Below are positions 1 through 12,512 of a DNA stretch of 64,000 bases, one piece after another; position 1 is the stretch's first letter, and the number at the start of each line of letters is the position of its first letter. The notes under the pieces are model-generated. The model had not been told where the DNA came from, made no database searches, and saw nothing but the letters and a program-made list of their open reading frames with translations. The DNA is taken from contig CAIIXF020000001.1 of assembly GCA_903813345.2 (NCBI GenBank), forward strand, positions 1,178,001 to 1,242,000, written 5' to 3'. This stretch comes from Owenia fusiformis (Eukaryota; Annelida; Polychaeta; Sabellida; Oweniidae). The translations under genes were made by a program, and so were the position numbers.

Positions 1-420
1 TAATTCCTTTCACAAAACTGTTATGGAGTTGATTATATTATCTTCTGACTGTTTTCTCATGACATGATGCTCTAAAGTTAATGCTTATAGGCTACTGCAA
101 ATAGGCTGGTACTTGTTGATGTTTTTAGGCTGCTTCTAATGAGATGATGTTCATAAGTTGATGTGTTTAGGCTGCTTCTAATGAGATGATGTTCATAAGT
201 TGATGCTTTTAGGCTGCTTCTAATGAGATGATGTTCATAAGTTGATGTGTTTAGGCTGCTTCTTTATGTTGCTGTTTATCTAAAAGTAAATCAGGTGCAG
301 GTTCAAGTTGATGCAATCATGCTTATACTTTACCATAAAAAACATAATTTTGCACTTTCACAAAAAGTCATTTCACCATAATTTTCACAAAATATTTTGA
401 TTTTGAAGAATGCGATGTAT
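1..420 (-). promoter_or_regulatory. Upstream region of a third GT42-like gene copy
   Basis: This stretch matches the DNA just upstream of the gene at 4232-5263 (about 5300-5590). Shared words include the TTATCTTCTGA segment, the GGCTGCTTCT units and the GGTTCAAGT segment. The matching orientation implies that another copy of the glycosyltransferase-like gene starts just left of base 1 on the minus strand. Within it, a 42-bp unit beginning GGCTGCTTCT is repeated in tandem (starts near 128, 170, 212 and 254); the 5.3 kb copy has fewer units. The homology is visible; the promoter role is inferred from position. Confidence 0.55.
128..262. repeat. 42-bp tandem repeat, about 3 units
   Basis: Three near-identical 42-bp units with the word TAATGAGATGATGTTCATAA, starting near 128, 170 and 212, with a partial fourth at 254. 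One to two units occur at the equivalent place near 5340-5395, so copy number differs between paralogous promoters. Confidence 0.8.
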
Positions 421-436
421 AAAAATATGTAGATAG

Positions 437-905
437 TAGTGTTGTCGCGATGTGCCATAATCGTACATCGATGCATCGGCAATTTTCAGTAGTAAACATC
501 GATGCACATCGCGATGTACATCGAGAAAAAGTCCGAGAAAAGTGCACTGAAATACCGAACGTCAGTGCACTAAAATACCGAACAGAACAAATTAATAAGA
601 GTACGCTAGTACATCCGGGAACTTCTAGGAACGGAGAAATGAAAGTAAAGTAATTTTTTAGAATTTAATGGTTCATTTCGACTAGCTAAAACAGTTTTAA
701 AGCGAAAGAATATCAGAAACATTGGAAAATGAAATAAGACATGAGAAAGGTAAGCGATTTGCGTCAAAATAAGATAAGAAAGGGTGATTTTTAGCAAATT
801 TTTTTTTAAAAAAAACATCGATGTTTTGTGTCAGACATCGATGCATCGCCAGAATCAGCTTTGGCGATGTATATCGCGATGTATCGATTAATCGCGACAA
901 CACTA
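437..905. mobile_element. hAT-type MITE with 8-bp target duplication
   Basis: The 469-bp element has perfect 15-bp terminal inverted repeats (TAGTGTTGTCGCGAT) and is flanked by the 8-bp direct repeat GTAGATAG at 429-436 and 906-913. An 8-bp duplication and a YAGTGTTG-like tip are typical of hAT elements. The interior has no transposase and is itself partly palindromic, with repeated ACATCGATGCATCG words near both ends. The boundaries are certain; the superfamily follows from duplication length and tip. Confidence 0.88.
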
Positions 906-1540
906 GTAGATAGTACTAAAATTTGGGAAAATATTACAAATTTTATTAAATATTGGTAATTGTAAAAAATTACATACCCCCCATGGTCAGAATGAATCAT
1001 TTTTAGGTGTAACATGAAGAATACAATGTCACATAAAACTTTGGAAAATATTTAAGTGTTTGGACCCACATGGGCTGAGGTTGAGGTCATAAAGGAGCAG
1101 AACCAAAATTTCCTTTGTATAACTGTAATATTGAGAGGTCTAAGAAAATGTTGTATATGCTATTTTGTTCCAACAATGTTCGGAAAGACATTTTATTTCA
1201 TTCTCAAGAATTGGTAGAAAGGAACAAAAAACAATTGCACTAAAAAACAAAAAATGTTAACAAAAACAGTTATATAAAATATATATAAATAATTTTTGCA
1301 TTACATTGTTGCCAATCAGTCAACATTACATAAAAGCACCGTGTTTTTTACAGAATGTTTTCAATAATTGGTTTAAGATAAAAACATTGTTGAATTCAGT
1401 TCACCATATCGATACCTACCTATCCTTTCAGCAAGGGTGTATTGACTTGACATGGGATGTGCTCCATTGACTTAACATGTGGATATCATCATATTCCAAT
1501 AGAGGCCGTTGGTTTCTATTGATTATCACAAAAATACCCA

Positions 1541-2085
1541 AAGTATACTATGACCTGAATCAATTGCAAAATAAATAATTTTACTGAATATGACATCAAA
1601 TGTGCAAATATGGAGTTTGCAATAGACTACATGCGAGTAGAAATAATCTTGATTTACGTCATTAATATTCAAAATTCAGTCAAAGAGATGTCATATTTGA
1701 AATCTGCATGTAAATGTACATCTAGAAATATGGTTTCGAAAATTGTCTATCAACTTTGAAAACTTAATTTTTTTTGAAAATGTGACCTCTTGTTCGGGTT
1801 GATTCCTCATAGACCCCATGTTAGAAAATCACAAAAAGTGAATTATCTTTTCTTGTATTGGACAGATAACATTTTCTTTTACTGGACATATTTTAATTTG
1901 CATACCTATTAGATACATAAGGGTTATATGAAAATTGAACCACGCAAATAGATGTAATTTAAGTTAAAGGGAACTTTCTACTATACCCGCCATGCTATCT
2001 GACCCGAACGAGCCACCTGGTGGTGAATCTGGTAACTACCTACTCGCATCTGCGTTATTGATTCAGGTCATACTTTAAATTAAAA
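1541..2085. mobile_element. MITE with imperfect TIRs; inverted relative at 26.6-27.0 kb
   Basis: The ends are imperfect inverted repeats around TATGACCTGAATCAAT (near 1547-1567 and 2055-2080), with a second internal pair ATGCGAGTAG / CTACTCGCAT at about 1632 and 2047. The internal ~420 bp, including a CCACCTGGTGGTGAA-like core, recurs in opposite orientation at about 26565-27010. No coding capacity is seen. No clean target duplication could be read. Confidence 0.65.
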
Positions 2086-2489
2086 GATTATATATTTTTT
2101 CATATTTTTTCCTACAAAATGGCTATGAAAAATGCTCCAAAAGTAACTTTTGCACTTATCAAAAGTAATACAACTTTGTAAATCCAAAGACTATACTATT
2201 ATATTCCATAATTAATAACATATTTGGATAAGATATAAGGATCCAAATGATGCAAATGGATTTTGACAGACACAAAATGTTTAAATGATTTAGCATCTAC
2301 ACCTCTACACTTCATGATTGAATATTGACCCTAATAAATGGCCCATTCATCAATACAGTGCTGAATATAGATCAACAAGATACTAGTGTACATATAAATG
2401 TAATAATAAAAGCAATATTCATTTTGAAAAATTAGATGAATTAATTTTTCTTCATGGGGAAATCATAATGGAGCATGCACTAGATCCTT

Positions 2490-3520
2490 TGCTTGGCATA
2501 TTGTGTGGTAACTATACAAACATGGTTGATTTACGATAAACTTTTGAAAATGATTATACTGATCAATTATTTAGGATGGATTCAAAGCTTTTGGCTATCA
2601 ACTAATGGAATACAGTTTGCCCATTTGGCAATGGACTGCATGCCAATATATAATTGTGCCATCATGTTTATAACAATAGTCATGAACCTTGTATTTTTCT
2701 GTCTGGCCTTTCATTCTGAAACAACTTTAATTAAAATGTTTTTTGAATGAATGAAAGCTACTGATTGATTTCTAATCATTTCTGGCCAGAAATATACAAG
2801 AGAGTAAGAACTCACTCTGGCTTTTACATATAGTGTATGCACCCTCAGATGTATAGCCTGTATAGTGTATGGTTCATTCCTTAAAGTGATCACATAAAGA
2901 AACATTTTAATTTAATACTTAATATTAATATTTAATATTAGAGCCACATGCAGGCAGATTTCTGATTTTTGAATTCATGTTTTGCTTAATAATCAACCAA
3001 TAAAGGACCACAATACAATTTTGAGGAAGAACATACAAATGTGTTACAAAAACCAAACTTCTGTATATCTTAGTAACAAATTACATCCTGTATATGGAGT
3101 AAAACTGTGATCTCTTGTAATGTAGAGCTTTTCAACCATGATAATTATGAAGCCATGCTTTGAGAATAACATGACAGAGAAGCATCCATTTGTTAGCTCA
3201 ACCTTAATCTAAAATATACATGATTTTACTGTGATTTAGAAATTCCACTTGTTCTGTCATCTTAATAAATATAAATCTTTAAAATACAAGATGTACAAAT
3301 GTTCTCACCTTGTTCAGTTCTCATATGTGTAATAATGAACTAGCATCTAAACCAATTCTGCTACTATGCACACTACACTGAGGCTCACAAGCATATTAAT
3401 TGATTTCTTATTCAGCAGTTCACTGACCAATACAGTCTCCTTGATTATATTTTGCATGAACATACAGCACTTCAGTACAATATAGATTTTTTATCTTATA
3501 AATCCAATAGAGGAGTTTTT
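2490..3520. repeat. Segmental duplication, left copy
   Basis: This noncoding stretch, 3' of the gene at 4232-5263, matches 5600-7840 in order and orientation. Shared words include TGGAATACAGTTTGCC, TTTTTGAATGAATGAAAGCT and AATTCCACTTGTTCTG. The right-hand copy carries about 1 kb of extra DNA (about 6541-7550). The arrangement shows that whole gene units, not only coding regions, were duplicated in tandem. No coding ORF is convincing here. Confidence 0.75.
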
Positions 3521-3654
3521 AAATAGCTTTGAAATCTTACTAATTCTCATTTTTTCATCAGATTTTAAGAGATTTGCGCTTTTTACCTCTACTTTTAACT
3601 CCAATAATAGCTTTGGATTATCAGTTATGTCATTTGAATAATTTTTCCATGACA

Positions 3655-3870
3655 TTTTAAAAAAACTTGGGCAAAATCTCCATTGACGCAATGCTAAAAT
3701 TCATTAAAACCTTGGCTTATTCATATGACAACCCACATTTTCATGTTTAATCACAATATGTACATTGACAGGGTCATCCAATAGTATGCCATTCGAGTTT
3801 CAGACAGATTCAACCAACACTTTTTTGATAAATCATGAAATTAAGTGACTATTGCAATTTTCTATCATAC
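3655..3870. repeat. Dispersed repeat shared with 46.05-46.26 kb
   Basis: About 215 bp match 46055-46260 in the same orientation, with shared words such as CCATTGACRCAATGCT and GAAATTAAGTGACT. Divergence is moderate. The family is unknown and no terminal repeats were recognised. Confidence 0.5.
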
Positions 3871-4231
3871 ATAGAAGTGAATGGAGGTCTGGCCCAAGAA
3901 AATCAAAGACAAACGAGGGTGACATCTATTATGTCAGCGTTATTCAGCTATTTAGAAACTATACAATGATCATAATTGGTAGGATGAAAGCAGGTTTATT
4001 CAAAGATTTGTAAAACGAGAAAGTTAGTAAACAGGTTGATGATTCTCTTCATGAGTATTTCTATGAATCCAATTGCTAATATTAATGAATTGGGTGATGT
4101 TTTGTAACAGTATTCCGTGAATGTTTACAAATTATTTGAGTCTTTAAAACTACCCATTTTGGAAAGAACAATGTTGCGGTGGCTCAAACTGTTTTAATTT
4201 AACATTGTCAAAATATGTTTTAAGTCTTATA

Positions 4232-5263
4232 TCACAGTTTCATAAAGTCTTCAAATTTCATGAATTTGTATCCAATTCCATTTAGTCTTGACACTGGACT
4301 ACCATTGAAATATTCTACATTGAACTCTGGGTGTTTCTTGGTGTCCTCTAGAATCTGCTTGAATGCAGTTACATGAACCACCTCATTGTTTGGAACATTA
4401 TACACATCACCTTTCACTTGGTAATTTGAAAAGAAATAGTTTGAGTTGTTTTTAGGGGTTTCTTTCATGATAAGTGTCCCTCCTTTATGGCGTGTTGAAC
4501 CATTGATGTATTCAACATAATTCATGTCAATTCCTAGGAGCAAGATCTTCTCATATCCTAAGTATTGTCCAATCCTCGCAGCTAAAGCTCCTGTTGAGAT
4601 TTCACGAGTCACTTTTACCATATTTTGGTCACTGGCTGCTTTAATGTTTTCATAAAATTTTACTTTCGGATGAGATTTCAGTTGAGGTTCTTTCTTGGCA
4701 ATATTTGATCGAGTAAAAAAGAGTTTCATGCCACGTTTTTCAGAGTTTTCAATCATATCCATTAGCTCCGGGATGTGTGCGATGTTAACAACAGTATCAA
4801 ATGATGCATAATATGTCGGCCACCAATCAATCTGTTTCCAATATCTAAAGGCTAAGTTCATTCCTAAGGTATCCACTCCTTTAGTCTTGAAGAAGTCAAA
4901 TCCCTTCAGTGACGGCCCATTTCCAAATACAATAAGTTTCTTTTGTGGGCGACACTTTTCCCTGTATCCAAAACACCACAGGGAGCACTGGTGATATTGC
5001 GGTCTATCCTTGGTGCCTTCTATACATGACTGAGTATCATTGTTTCTGCACCAGCCACATTCGTTAGCACTTTGACACTGTTTTTGGTTTACTATAGATT
5101 CACATATACTAGTTCTAGTGAAGCGTCTTGAATTGTCGGATTGAGCACTGTGAACTGTACTTGGTAGCTCTCTTCCATAAAGTACATAGAAACCTAGTCT
5201 TAGAGCTAATATTCCTATCACTATGACTATGAAATATCGGATTGCTTGCGACTTATAACTCAT
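4232..5263 (-). CDS. PSI-domain / GT42-DUF115-like Golgi glycosyltransferase, copy 1
   Basis: Intronless gene, 343 aa, starting at the ATG at 5261-5263. The open frame continues 15 codons upstream but without an ATG; this start also matches the paralog's length. A signal anchor (about residues 8-30) predicts a type II membrane protein. Residues 54-104 hold eight cysteines with a CGWC core, like a PSI module. From about 109 the catalytic-type domain begins with VFGNGPSLKG; residues 223-246 (STGALAARIGQYLGYEKI then LLLGID) and the C-terminal YFNGSPVSRL resemble bacterial GT42 sialyltransferases (CstII) and DUF115/MptE-like proteins. The position matching the CstII general-base His is not obviously conserved, so donor and reaction are unknown. 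Sequons at N75, N254, N272 and N320 fit a luminal location. The role is inferred from the fold. Confidence 0.85.
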   Translation of the reverse strand: MSYKSQAIRYFIVIVIGILALRLGFYVLYGRELPSTVHSAQSDNSRRFTRTSICESIVNQKQCQSANECGWCRNNDTQSCIEGTKDRPQYHQCSLWCFGYREKCRPQKKLIVFGNGPSLKGFDFFKTKGVDTLGMNLAFRYWKQIDWWPTYYASFDTVVNIAHIPELMDMIENSEKRGMKLFFTRSNIAKKEPQLKSHPKVKFYENIKAASDQNMVKVTREISTGALAARIGQYLGYEKILLLGIDMNYVEYINGSTRHKGGTLIMKETPKNNSNYFFSNYQVKGDVYNVPNNEVVHVTAFKQILEDTKKHPEFNVEYFNGSPVSRLNGIGYKFMKFEDFMKL

Positions 5264-5590
5264 TATTTCTGTCTTTATATTTTGGTCGTCTTCTACCTGC
5301 TTCCACAAAGCTTTTATGAAGTTGATAATATTATCTTCTGATAGACTGGTTCTAATGAGATGATGTTCATAAGTTGATGCATTTAGGCTGCTTCTTTATG
5401 TTGCTGTTGATCTAAAAGTACATCAGGTACAGGTTCAAGTCAATTTAATCATGCTTATATATATTATTTAATCAAATGCTCAATGCTTATGACGTACAAA
5501 AGGTAGCTTCTAATACCCTTTCACAAAAAGTCATTTCGCCATAATTTTTACAAAATATTTTGATTTTGAACGATGCGAATTATGATAATA
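5264..5590 (-). promoter_or_regulatory. Upstream region of GT42-like copy 1
   Basis: Homologous to 1-420 and in part to 14104-14180, where GCTTCTTTATG recurs. This conservation upstream of paralogous start codons makes it the best promoter candidate. No TATA box at a convincing distance was identified. Confidence 0.45.
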
Positions 5591-5599
5591 TGGCTTTTC

Positions 5600-7840
5600 A
5601 CTTTTGGCAATAGACTAATGGAATACAGTTTGCCTATTAGGTAATGTGATGAATGCCAATATAATTGTACCATCGTGTTTATAACAATAGTCATGAGTCC
5701 TAGGATGAACCATGTATTTTTCTGTCTGACCCATCAATCTGACACAACTTGAATCAAATTGTTGTTTTTTGAATGAATGAAAGCTCCCGCTTGATTTTTT
5801 AATTATTTCTGGCCAGAAATATTTTTTAACAAGAGAGTTAGGACCAACACTGGCTAGTATATGGTTCATCATACTTGAAAGTAAATCACCTTTAGAAACA
5901 TGGTGTTTTCCCATGAGTTATGTGTGTTATTGCATATTTGATCCTATTATATCTAATACCCCTGGCATAGTCCCAGCTCGAAATGTATGATGTACATGTA
6001 TATACTGATTTAATGTTAGAACCACATGCAAGCAATCTTAACAGTATTTTGGATTGTGTTTTGCTAAAATAATCAACCAATAAAGGACCACAGTGTGCAA
6101 TTTTAAGGCAGATCTGCATGATGAGTTTTTTTGCAATTTTGAAAAGAGGACTGCTGAAATTTTAGTTATTTATGCATTCTAAAAAACAATTAACACTCAA
6201 TTATTAATCTGGGTACGCTAAAGCACCCTTTGTACGTGCAAAAATGAAAGATTTATAACATGTTTGGAATGAGTTATGTTCATCTGAAAAAAGCACATGG
6301 TCATCAAAATTGTAGAAAGTACAGTCTGACCTTAAGGAGGAAAATACAAACATGTTATAAAAACCAAACTTCTGTATACAAATTAGAATATGCAATAAAA
6401 TTGTGATCTCTTGTAATTCAGAGTTTCGAGTCAATCATGATAATTCTGATGCCATGCTTATGAGAATAACATGACAGAGAGAAGCATGATATATATAACT
6501 GAGGCCACACATTTGTTAGCCTCACCTTGATCTAAAATATTTGTGATGACCCACAAATATGTTAAATATCCTACACTTAGCTTATACATACCAAAAATTA
6601 TGTCAGATGTGATACATAAATGTATTTATTGAGCAAAATGGTTACATCCTATCTCTAATTTCACTGCTATCTGAGGGGTAAAATTGTCTAAAAATCATTT
6701 TTTGGGCGGGTTTTGGCACTTCTATAATTTTCTGTCAGTGTGTCAATGTTTATTTCAAACCTGTCAGTTATGACCAGATTGGGACAGGCTTTACAATGGT
6801 ATGAAGAATATAACATATACAAAATGACATCCTTGGCTTAGAGGAAAATGTATTACATTGTTTTATAGCAAATCGTAATTTATGACATAATTCAATGGAA
6901 AAAATCACCTCTGTATCAGATGCTGGCACACTTTTGCCGGAGGTTTGCAAGAAGTAACTTTTGGCAATGCAGTATGTTAGAGTAACCTAGTAGGTGTAAG
7001 AAAATATAAGGTGATGGGCTTTAAAGTGGTAAAAACAATTTTCACAGCCGAATTGGACTTCAATTCCTAAGATTTCAGGGGGTACTATAAGATTATTTCA
7101 TAACTTAAAGGATATATTTGTGATTGTTCTGCTTTCTACAGCACACATTACTAGTCCAGAGATGAATAATATCCTAAAGTTATAGGCTGATATCTGTATT
7201 AGTCTCAGAAATATTGCAACTCAGTGAGTTTGTGAGACAATCTAGTTAAGCATTGCTGACTTTTTTAGATTTTCATCTAATTTTTTTAATTTCCCACTAG
7301 TACTATGTATGCCATTTGCCTCTAAGAATTTAGTAATATCATACAAAATTTTGAAAATGTTATGACTGATAAAGGACCATGCACTTTTTTTCTTTACAAA
7401 GGGTAGTGATTTAGATTTGTATTTTTTTATTTGAAATTGAACTGACTGGTCCAGTGATTACTTTGTTTTAGCAAAGTTCAACTGTGCTTTATAGAGATTT
7501 ATAAAGCATAAAATCATCTATTATCTATTATATGGACATCAGATCATAATCAAATTCCACTTGTTCTGCCATCTTATTACCTAAAATTCAAGTTGTACAA
7601 ATTTGGGTAAAACTTCATATTCTTACCTTATTCAGATCCTAATATGTGTAATAATGAACTAACATCTTATTCTAAATCAATTCTGCTACAATGCACACTA
7701 TACTGGCTCGCATGCATATTAATTATTTATTTTTCAGCAGTACAATCAATTGACCGATCAATACAGCCTCTTTAATTATTGTGCATGAACATACAGCACC
7801 TCAGTACAATATAGATCTTTTATCTTATAAATATCCAATT
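5600..7840. repeat. Segmental duplication, right copy with ~1 kb insertion
   Basis: Matches 2490-3520 from its left end to about 6540 and again from about 7550 to 7840. The ~1 kb between has no counterpart in the left copy and includes, at about 7075-7240, a fragment of the inverted arm of the large element at 44.2-48.8 kb (shared words GGGGGTACTAT and ATCCTAAAGTTATAGG). The insertion therefore post-dates the duplication or was lost from the other copy. No gene is recognised. Confidence 0.7.
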
Positions 7841-8079
7841 AGCATGATTGTTTGGATGATATAACAAACTCGAGTTGGTCAGTTGTATTTCTTATGTTTG
7901 CTTACATAATTAGATGGTTAAGGTCAGTTGTATTTCTTATGTTTGCTTACATAATTGGATTATTTAGAGCAAGTATATCAAGCTATTACCAGTTAGTCAT
8001 TTTGACAAACGTTCATTTTGTTGAAGCATTCATAAAACATTCATTGTGCAGTGAATCAATAGCTTTGTCATTGTCATAG

Positions 8080-8330
8080 GGTGGGGGGGGCGGGTGTATA
8101 GGGGGTCTTGGAAATTCATATACAATATGTTTCAGCTCTCTTATACCATATACAATATTTTTTCACCCCTTTTATACCATATACAATAATTTTCACAGCT
8201 CTTATACCATATACAATAATTTACAAAAGTTTAGATGAAATACAATATACAATAATTTTGAAACTGCTGTTGATCGAATATTTGATATTTATAAAGGAAT
8301 AATATTAGGAGAGAATCCATGTACTCCATT
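8080..8330. repeat. Minisatellite built on TTATACCATATACAATA
   Basis: After a G-run (8082-8090), about four to five units of a ~35-bp repeat with the core TTATACCATATACAATA run to about 8270. The same repeat returns in the same orientation at about 12380-12505, followed by a C-run. The two arrays bracket the foldback and pearl-like elements between them. Confidence 0.75.
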
Positions 8331-8339
8331 AAATGTATT

Positions 8340-9149
8340 ATTATAAGGCAAATATAAGACTCCACATACTTACCACAATGATTTCATTTATTACATTATA
8401 ACCGAGACACCATTCAGGTACATCCGCATGTTCAGAAATTCTTTGACCACTTTTATTTTCAGGTAAAAAATTGATTAAAACATATTTATGGTATAAGATT
8501 CTTGACTTTCTGCAATTGGCTAAAGCCAGTATCTGTAAAAGTGCCATAAAAATATTCAAAATTAGCACAAAAATCGCATCATTGAAATGGGTGGAACTCA
8601 GTGTACCTCTTTCTTATGACCTACTTTCCTCAAGACTTATTTTAATTGGCAATGGAATCCTTCATAAGGAGTCAGGGAATTTCTCGAAACATAATTGATC
8701 CAAAACTGAGAATGTGGAATAAAAGATTCATCATGTGTTCTCTGAAAATTAAGTATGCTGAGGAACACTATCAGGAAGATTCACAATGCACAATATTTTT
8801 GTAAGAAAGTCACCTGGAGAATATTAAGTATTGAAAACAGTTTCGGAAACAATAATTAAAGTACTTCACAAATAAAACTTCCATGTAGATAATTCAATTT
8901 TGATTGGACTCGAGTCTGGACTAGAGTTTGAAATAAAGGCAAGATGAGGCTTGATTGTTTAATCATTTGAAACAGAGACACTTCGGGGTTTCAGATAAAG
9001 CAGCCTTAAAAACAGTATAAGTCAAACAAAAGTGTGTCAAAATTAAGCAAATTTCCATAAAGGTCAAACCACTTGTTTCACGAATGATTTCAAGGCAAAG
9101 ATGTGTTGATGAGAATGAAAACTACTCTATGTAACTCGAAACTCTATGT
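8340..9149. other. Intergenic, no feature recognised
   Basis: About 800 bp of AT-rich sequence with only short open frames that show no domain or codon structure. It lies between the minisatellite and the foldback element. Confidence 0.5.
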
Positions 9150-10821
9150 AAGGACCATGGATGGTATTGCAACAGATTTCAGTCATATGTTGGATTTTGG
9201 CTATTTTCTGAGGATTTTAACAGATGCATGTGTCAGGCCATCATTAACTCCAGGACAAGCAGCCAAAGAGATGATAAAATAATTTGGACTGTAAGACAGG
9301 GAGGGTGCAAACACCCAACCAACATGTTTTTTCTGTAATGTTGTCCTGATTTCCAATCTTTTAAAGAGGCTCTATTCCATAGGATAGCACAATCAAGACG
9401 CCTCTGGACTTTTTGCATATTGAGTTTCACCACATATTTACCCATATACTTGCCAGAAAAGAAATTCCAAAATCCCCCTCTTTCAGTGTAAATTTTGCGA
9501 TTGTGCTGGCCTTTCTAATCATTTTCAAAGAAATTAACTCAATCTGAAGTTTGAATATACCGGGAAAGTCCTCCTGTTATCTGATTGGTCGTTGAATTTG
9601 TTTATCATAAACCTGATTGGCTGCCTGGTTCAAGGCGCTTGTGGGCGCTTGTGTGACTCAATGGGGATTCCCCTCGCTAGCCGAGGAATAGATTGTGTTT
9701 AATTCTGGAGTTTGGTTGTTCTGTTGATTATTTCCGATATTTCATCAATAATATACCCAAAAGTTATTCTCAAGATATATCCATGGTATGTGAGATATTA
9801 TATGAGCAATAACAATAGGACATCATAGATTGTCTGGGGGAGAAACCTATGGCATAATGCATCTTTAAACATCTGTTTTTTCAATATTTGTTGCATTAAG
9901 GGGCGGGGTCAAAATATCGATGTTCCTATGGAGACGAAAGTACTTTCGCGAGGGGGGGAGGGGGTTTTTGGGCACTTTCCTTGACCAAAAAAACATCGAT
10001 AATTCAGATCTGATATACAAAAAATAATTGGACTTACCCACTTTTTCTGGCGCTATGTTCTGATAAAAAGGCTTGTTTTCAATAGTTCGTGAGCTTTTTT
10101 GTGTGATAGGTCCAAAATATCGGTAGATAAAGACGATAATTCGATCATTTTTCAAATAAATTCCGTACTTTTCCCTCCCCCTTTTGAAGAGTTCAATGCA
10201 GTTAAATTGCGAACGTGTGTTAATTCACCGTAATCATTTGACAGTCACTGAAAATCAATGTTTTTTTGAAGTGACCTAAGCTTTCGTCTAGAGGGGGGGT
10301 GGGGGGGTTGTCCAAACGAAATTACTTTCGTCTCCATATGAACATTGATATTTTGACCCCACCCCTAACATGTTGTGTTTTGAGACACAGTTAACATCTT
10401 TAAAGGAAAATATGATTCATGCTGAGGTTTTAAAGATATCAATTTTGGGTGACTAAAATTAAGCTGAAAACAATATATCACATGAGTTTTCCCTATGTGA
10501 AAATAACATAAGGAATATTGTTTTTCACGTTATCCAAATGAATCATATTTCCTTTAAATAGGTTGACTATTTCTAAACATGCAACATATTGATGCACCAA
10601 ACATTGAAAAAAACATATGTGAAAAGGGCAACATTTCAGAAAATCGTTTATTGGGTGTTTGCACCTTCCCTGTCTCAAAGTCCAAATCATTTTATCACCT
10701 CTATGAGTGCTTGATTTGGTTAATGCAATGACCTAACATATGCACTTGTTCAAATCTCCAATCAATAGCTGAAATCCAACATGACAGTTTGAAATCAGTT
10801 GCGATACCTTCCGTGGTCCTT
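9150..10821. mobile_element. Foldback/MITE-like element with ~170-bp inverted termini
   Basis: The ends (about 9150-9330 and 10640-10821) are inverted repeats of about 170 bp; the tip reads AAGGACCAYGGAWGGTATYG. Internal inverted pairs deepen the palindrome: 9895-9965 against 10290-10370 (TTTCGTCTCC words, G/C runs and GGTCAAAATATCGATG) and the TTTAAAGGAAA segments near 10400 and 10545. A relative lies at about 31515-33165. No transposase is seen, so it is presumably non-autonomous. The superfamily is not assigned because no target duplication is clear. Confidence 0.75.
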
Positions 10822-10828
10822 TCTTTGA

Positions 10829-11955
10829 TTATCCCACCGAACGAAGTTCAAGAGGGATATAGGAAACCGTCCGTCCGTTCGTCCATCCGTCTGTTTGTCC
10901 GGGCGATAACTCAAATACCGTTTCACGGATTTGATTCAAATTTTATAGGCTTATGCCTTATGGGTGTAGGACCTCTGCTCGAGAAGGAATTTTCAATATG
11001 GCCACTGAATTCAAAATGGCCGCCATTTTTCGTAAAAAATGTAATCTTTAATAACTCAAATAATAGTTTGCGGATTTGGTTCAAATTTTATATGCTGATG
11101 CCTAGGGACAAAGGAGTTTCGCACAAAAAGAGATTTTCAAGATGGCCGCTTAATTTCAAAATGGTGGCCATTTTTCGTAAAAATATGTAATCTTTGATAA
11201 CTCAAATACCAGTGAACAGATTTGGTTCAAATTTTATATGGTGATGCTTAGGGACACAGTTACTATGTTTGACAAAACATTTTCAAGATGGCCACTTAAT
11301 TTCAAAATGGCGGCAATTTTTCGTAAAAAACGTAATCTTTGATAACTCAAATACCAGTAAACAGATTTGGTTGAAATTTTATATGATTATGCCTATGCCT
11401 AATAATTTTCAAGATGGCGGCCCATATTCGTAAAAAACGTAATCTTTGATAACTCCTATACCAGTGAACGGATTTGGTTCAAATTTTATACGGAACGGAT
11501 TTGGTTCAAATTTTATATGATGATGCTTAGGGACACAGTAGCTATGTTCGACAAAACATTTTCAAGATTTCCACTTAATTTCAAAATGGCGGTAATTTTT
11601 CGTAAAAAACCTAATCTTTGATAACTCAAATACCAGTGAACAGATTTGGTTGAAATTTTATATGATTATGCCTAGGGACACAGTAGCTCTGTTCAAGAAA
11701 TAATTTTCAAGATGGCGGCTGAATTTCAAGATGGCGGCCCATATTTGTAAAAAACTTTATCTTTGATAACTCATATACCAGTGAACGGATTTGGTTCAAA
11801 TTTTATATGATGATGCCTAGTTCACAATGGTATAAACTAACTTTGTGCCAAATTTCATGCTTCTATCACAAAGTGCACGTCATTTCAACATTTTCACGCA
11901 TAATATGTTTTGTTCGGTGGGATTTGCTACTCCGTGGAGTTGCTGTTTTTCTAGT
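10829..11955. mobile_element. Pearl/CvA-like tandem-core element
   Basis: Bounded by the inverted pair ATCCCACCGAAC (10831-10842) and GTTCGGTGGGAT (11912-11923). A short CCGT/GTCC tetranucleotide tract (about 10867-10902) is followed by about six degenerate ~145-bp units. Each unit has CAAAATGGCGGC, a TTTTTCGTAAAAAA block, CTTTGATAACTCAAATACC and a GATTTGGTTCAAATTTTATA block. Short inverted ends, a tetranucleotide tract and a ~150-bp tandem core match the pearl-type (Helitron-related) elements of bivalves. No protein is encoded; the 133-codon frame at 10789 is repeat-derived. Confidence 0.75.
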
Positions 11956-12339
11956 TAGTTTTAGGACCAAATAAACACCTTTTGCAATATAAGAATATCT
12001 AATGATGCTTGAATTAAATATACGCTGTATGAACACTTTATATTCAAATATTTTAATGATTTATCCCACATACCCCGAAACACACGTAGCTATAGTGACC
12101 ATATTTTTCATCAAAGTTGAGAAGAGTCAATGACATTTGGCATTCTTATTTGACACTGTATTTAACACCTCCTGTGAAAATTTGAATGAAAATGGAAAAA
12201 ACCTTTGAGAGTGATTTTCTCAAAACTTATTGATTGACATGGAATGTGGAACCAATTAGAGTGACTATACTCTTTCATGTTTTCCAACACGATGACAGTA
12301 AAAAGTCAGCACAATGGAGTTTTTCAGGGCACAATTTCT

Positions 12340-12512
12340 TCATAATTAGCCTTCAATTCTTTACCTTCTGGTGCCTTGAGATACCATATATTTTCTCTTA
12401 TACCATATACCATATTTTTTACACCTCTTATACCATGATAAAATTTGCCCCCTCTTATACAATATACAATAAATTTTCACCCTCTTATACGATATACAAT
12501 ATCCCCCCCCCC
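12340..12512. repeat. Second TTATACCATATACAATA array with C-run
   Basis: About four units of the minisatellite also seen at 8130-8270, ending in a C-run. GTCATAG follows at 12513-12519, and the same heptamer precedes the left G-run at 8073-8079. This could be a 7-8 bp target duplication round an ~4.4 kb composite, but the two arrays are direct rather than inverted, so that reading is weak. Confidence 0.6.

Noticed and set aside
5264-5308. Upstream extension of GT42-like copy 1 to 358 residues
   Set aside because: The extension has no ATG at its start, and the paralog starts at the position matching the internal ATG at 5263.
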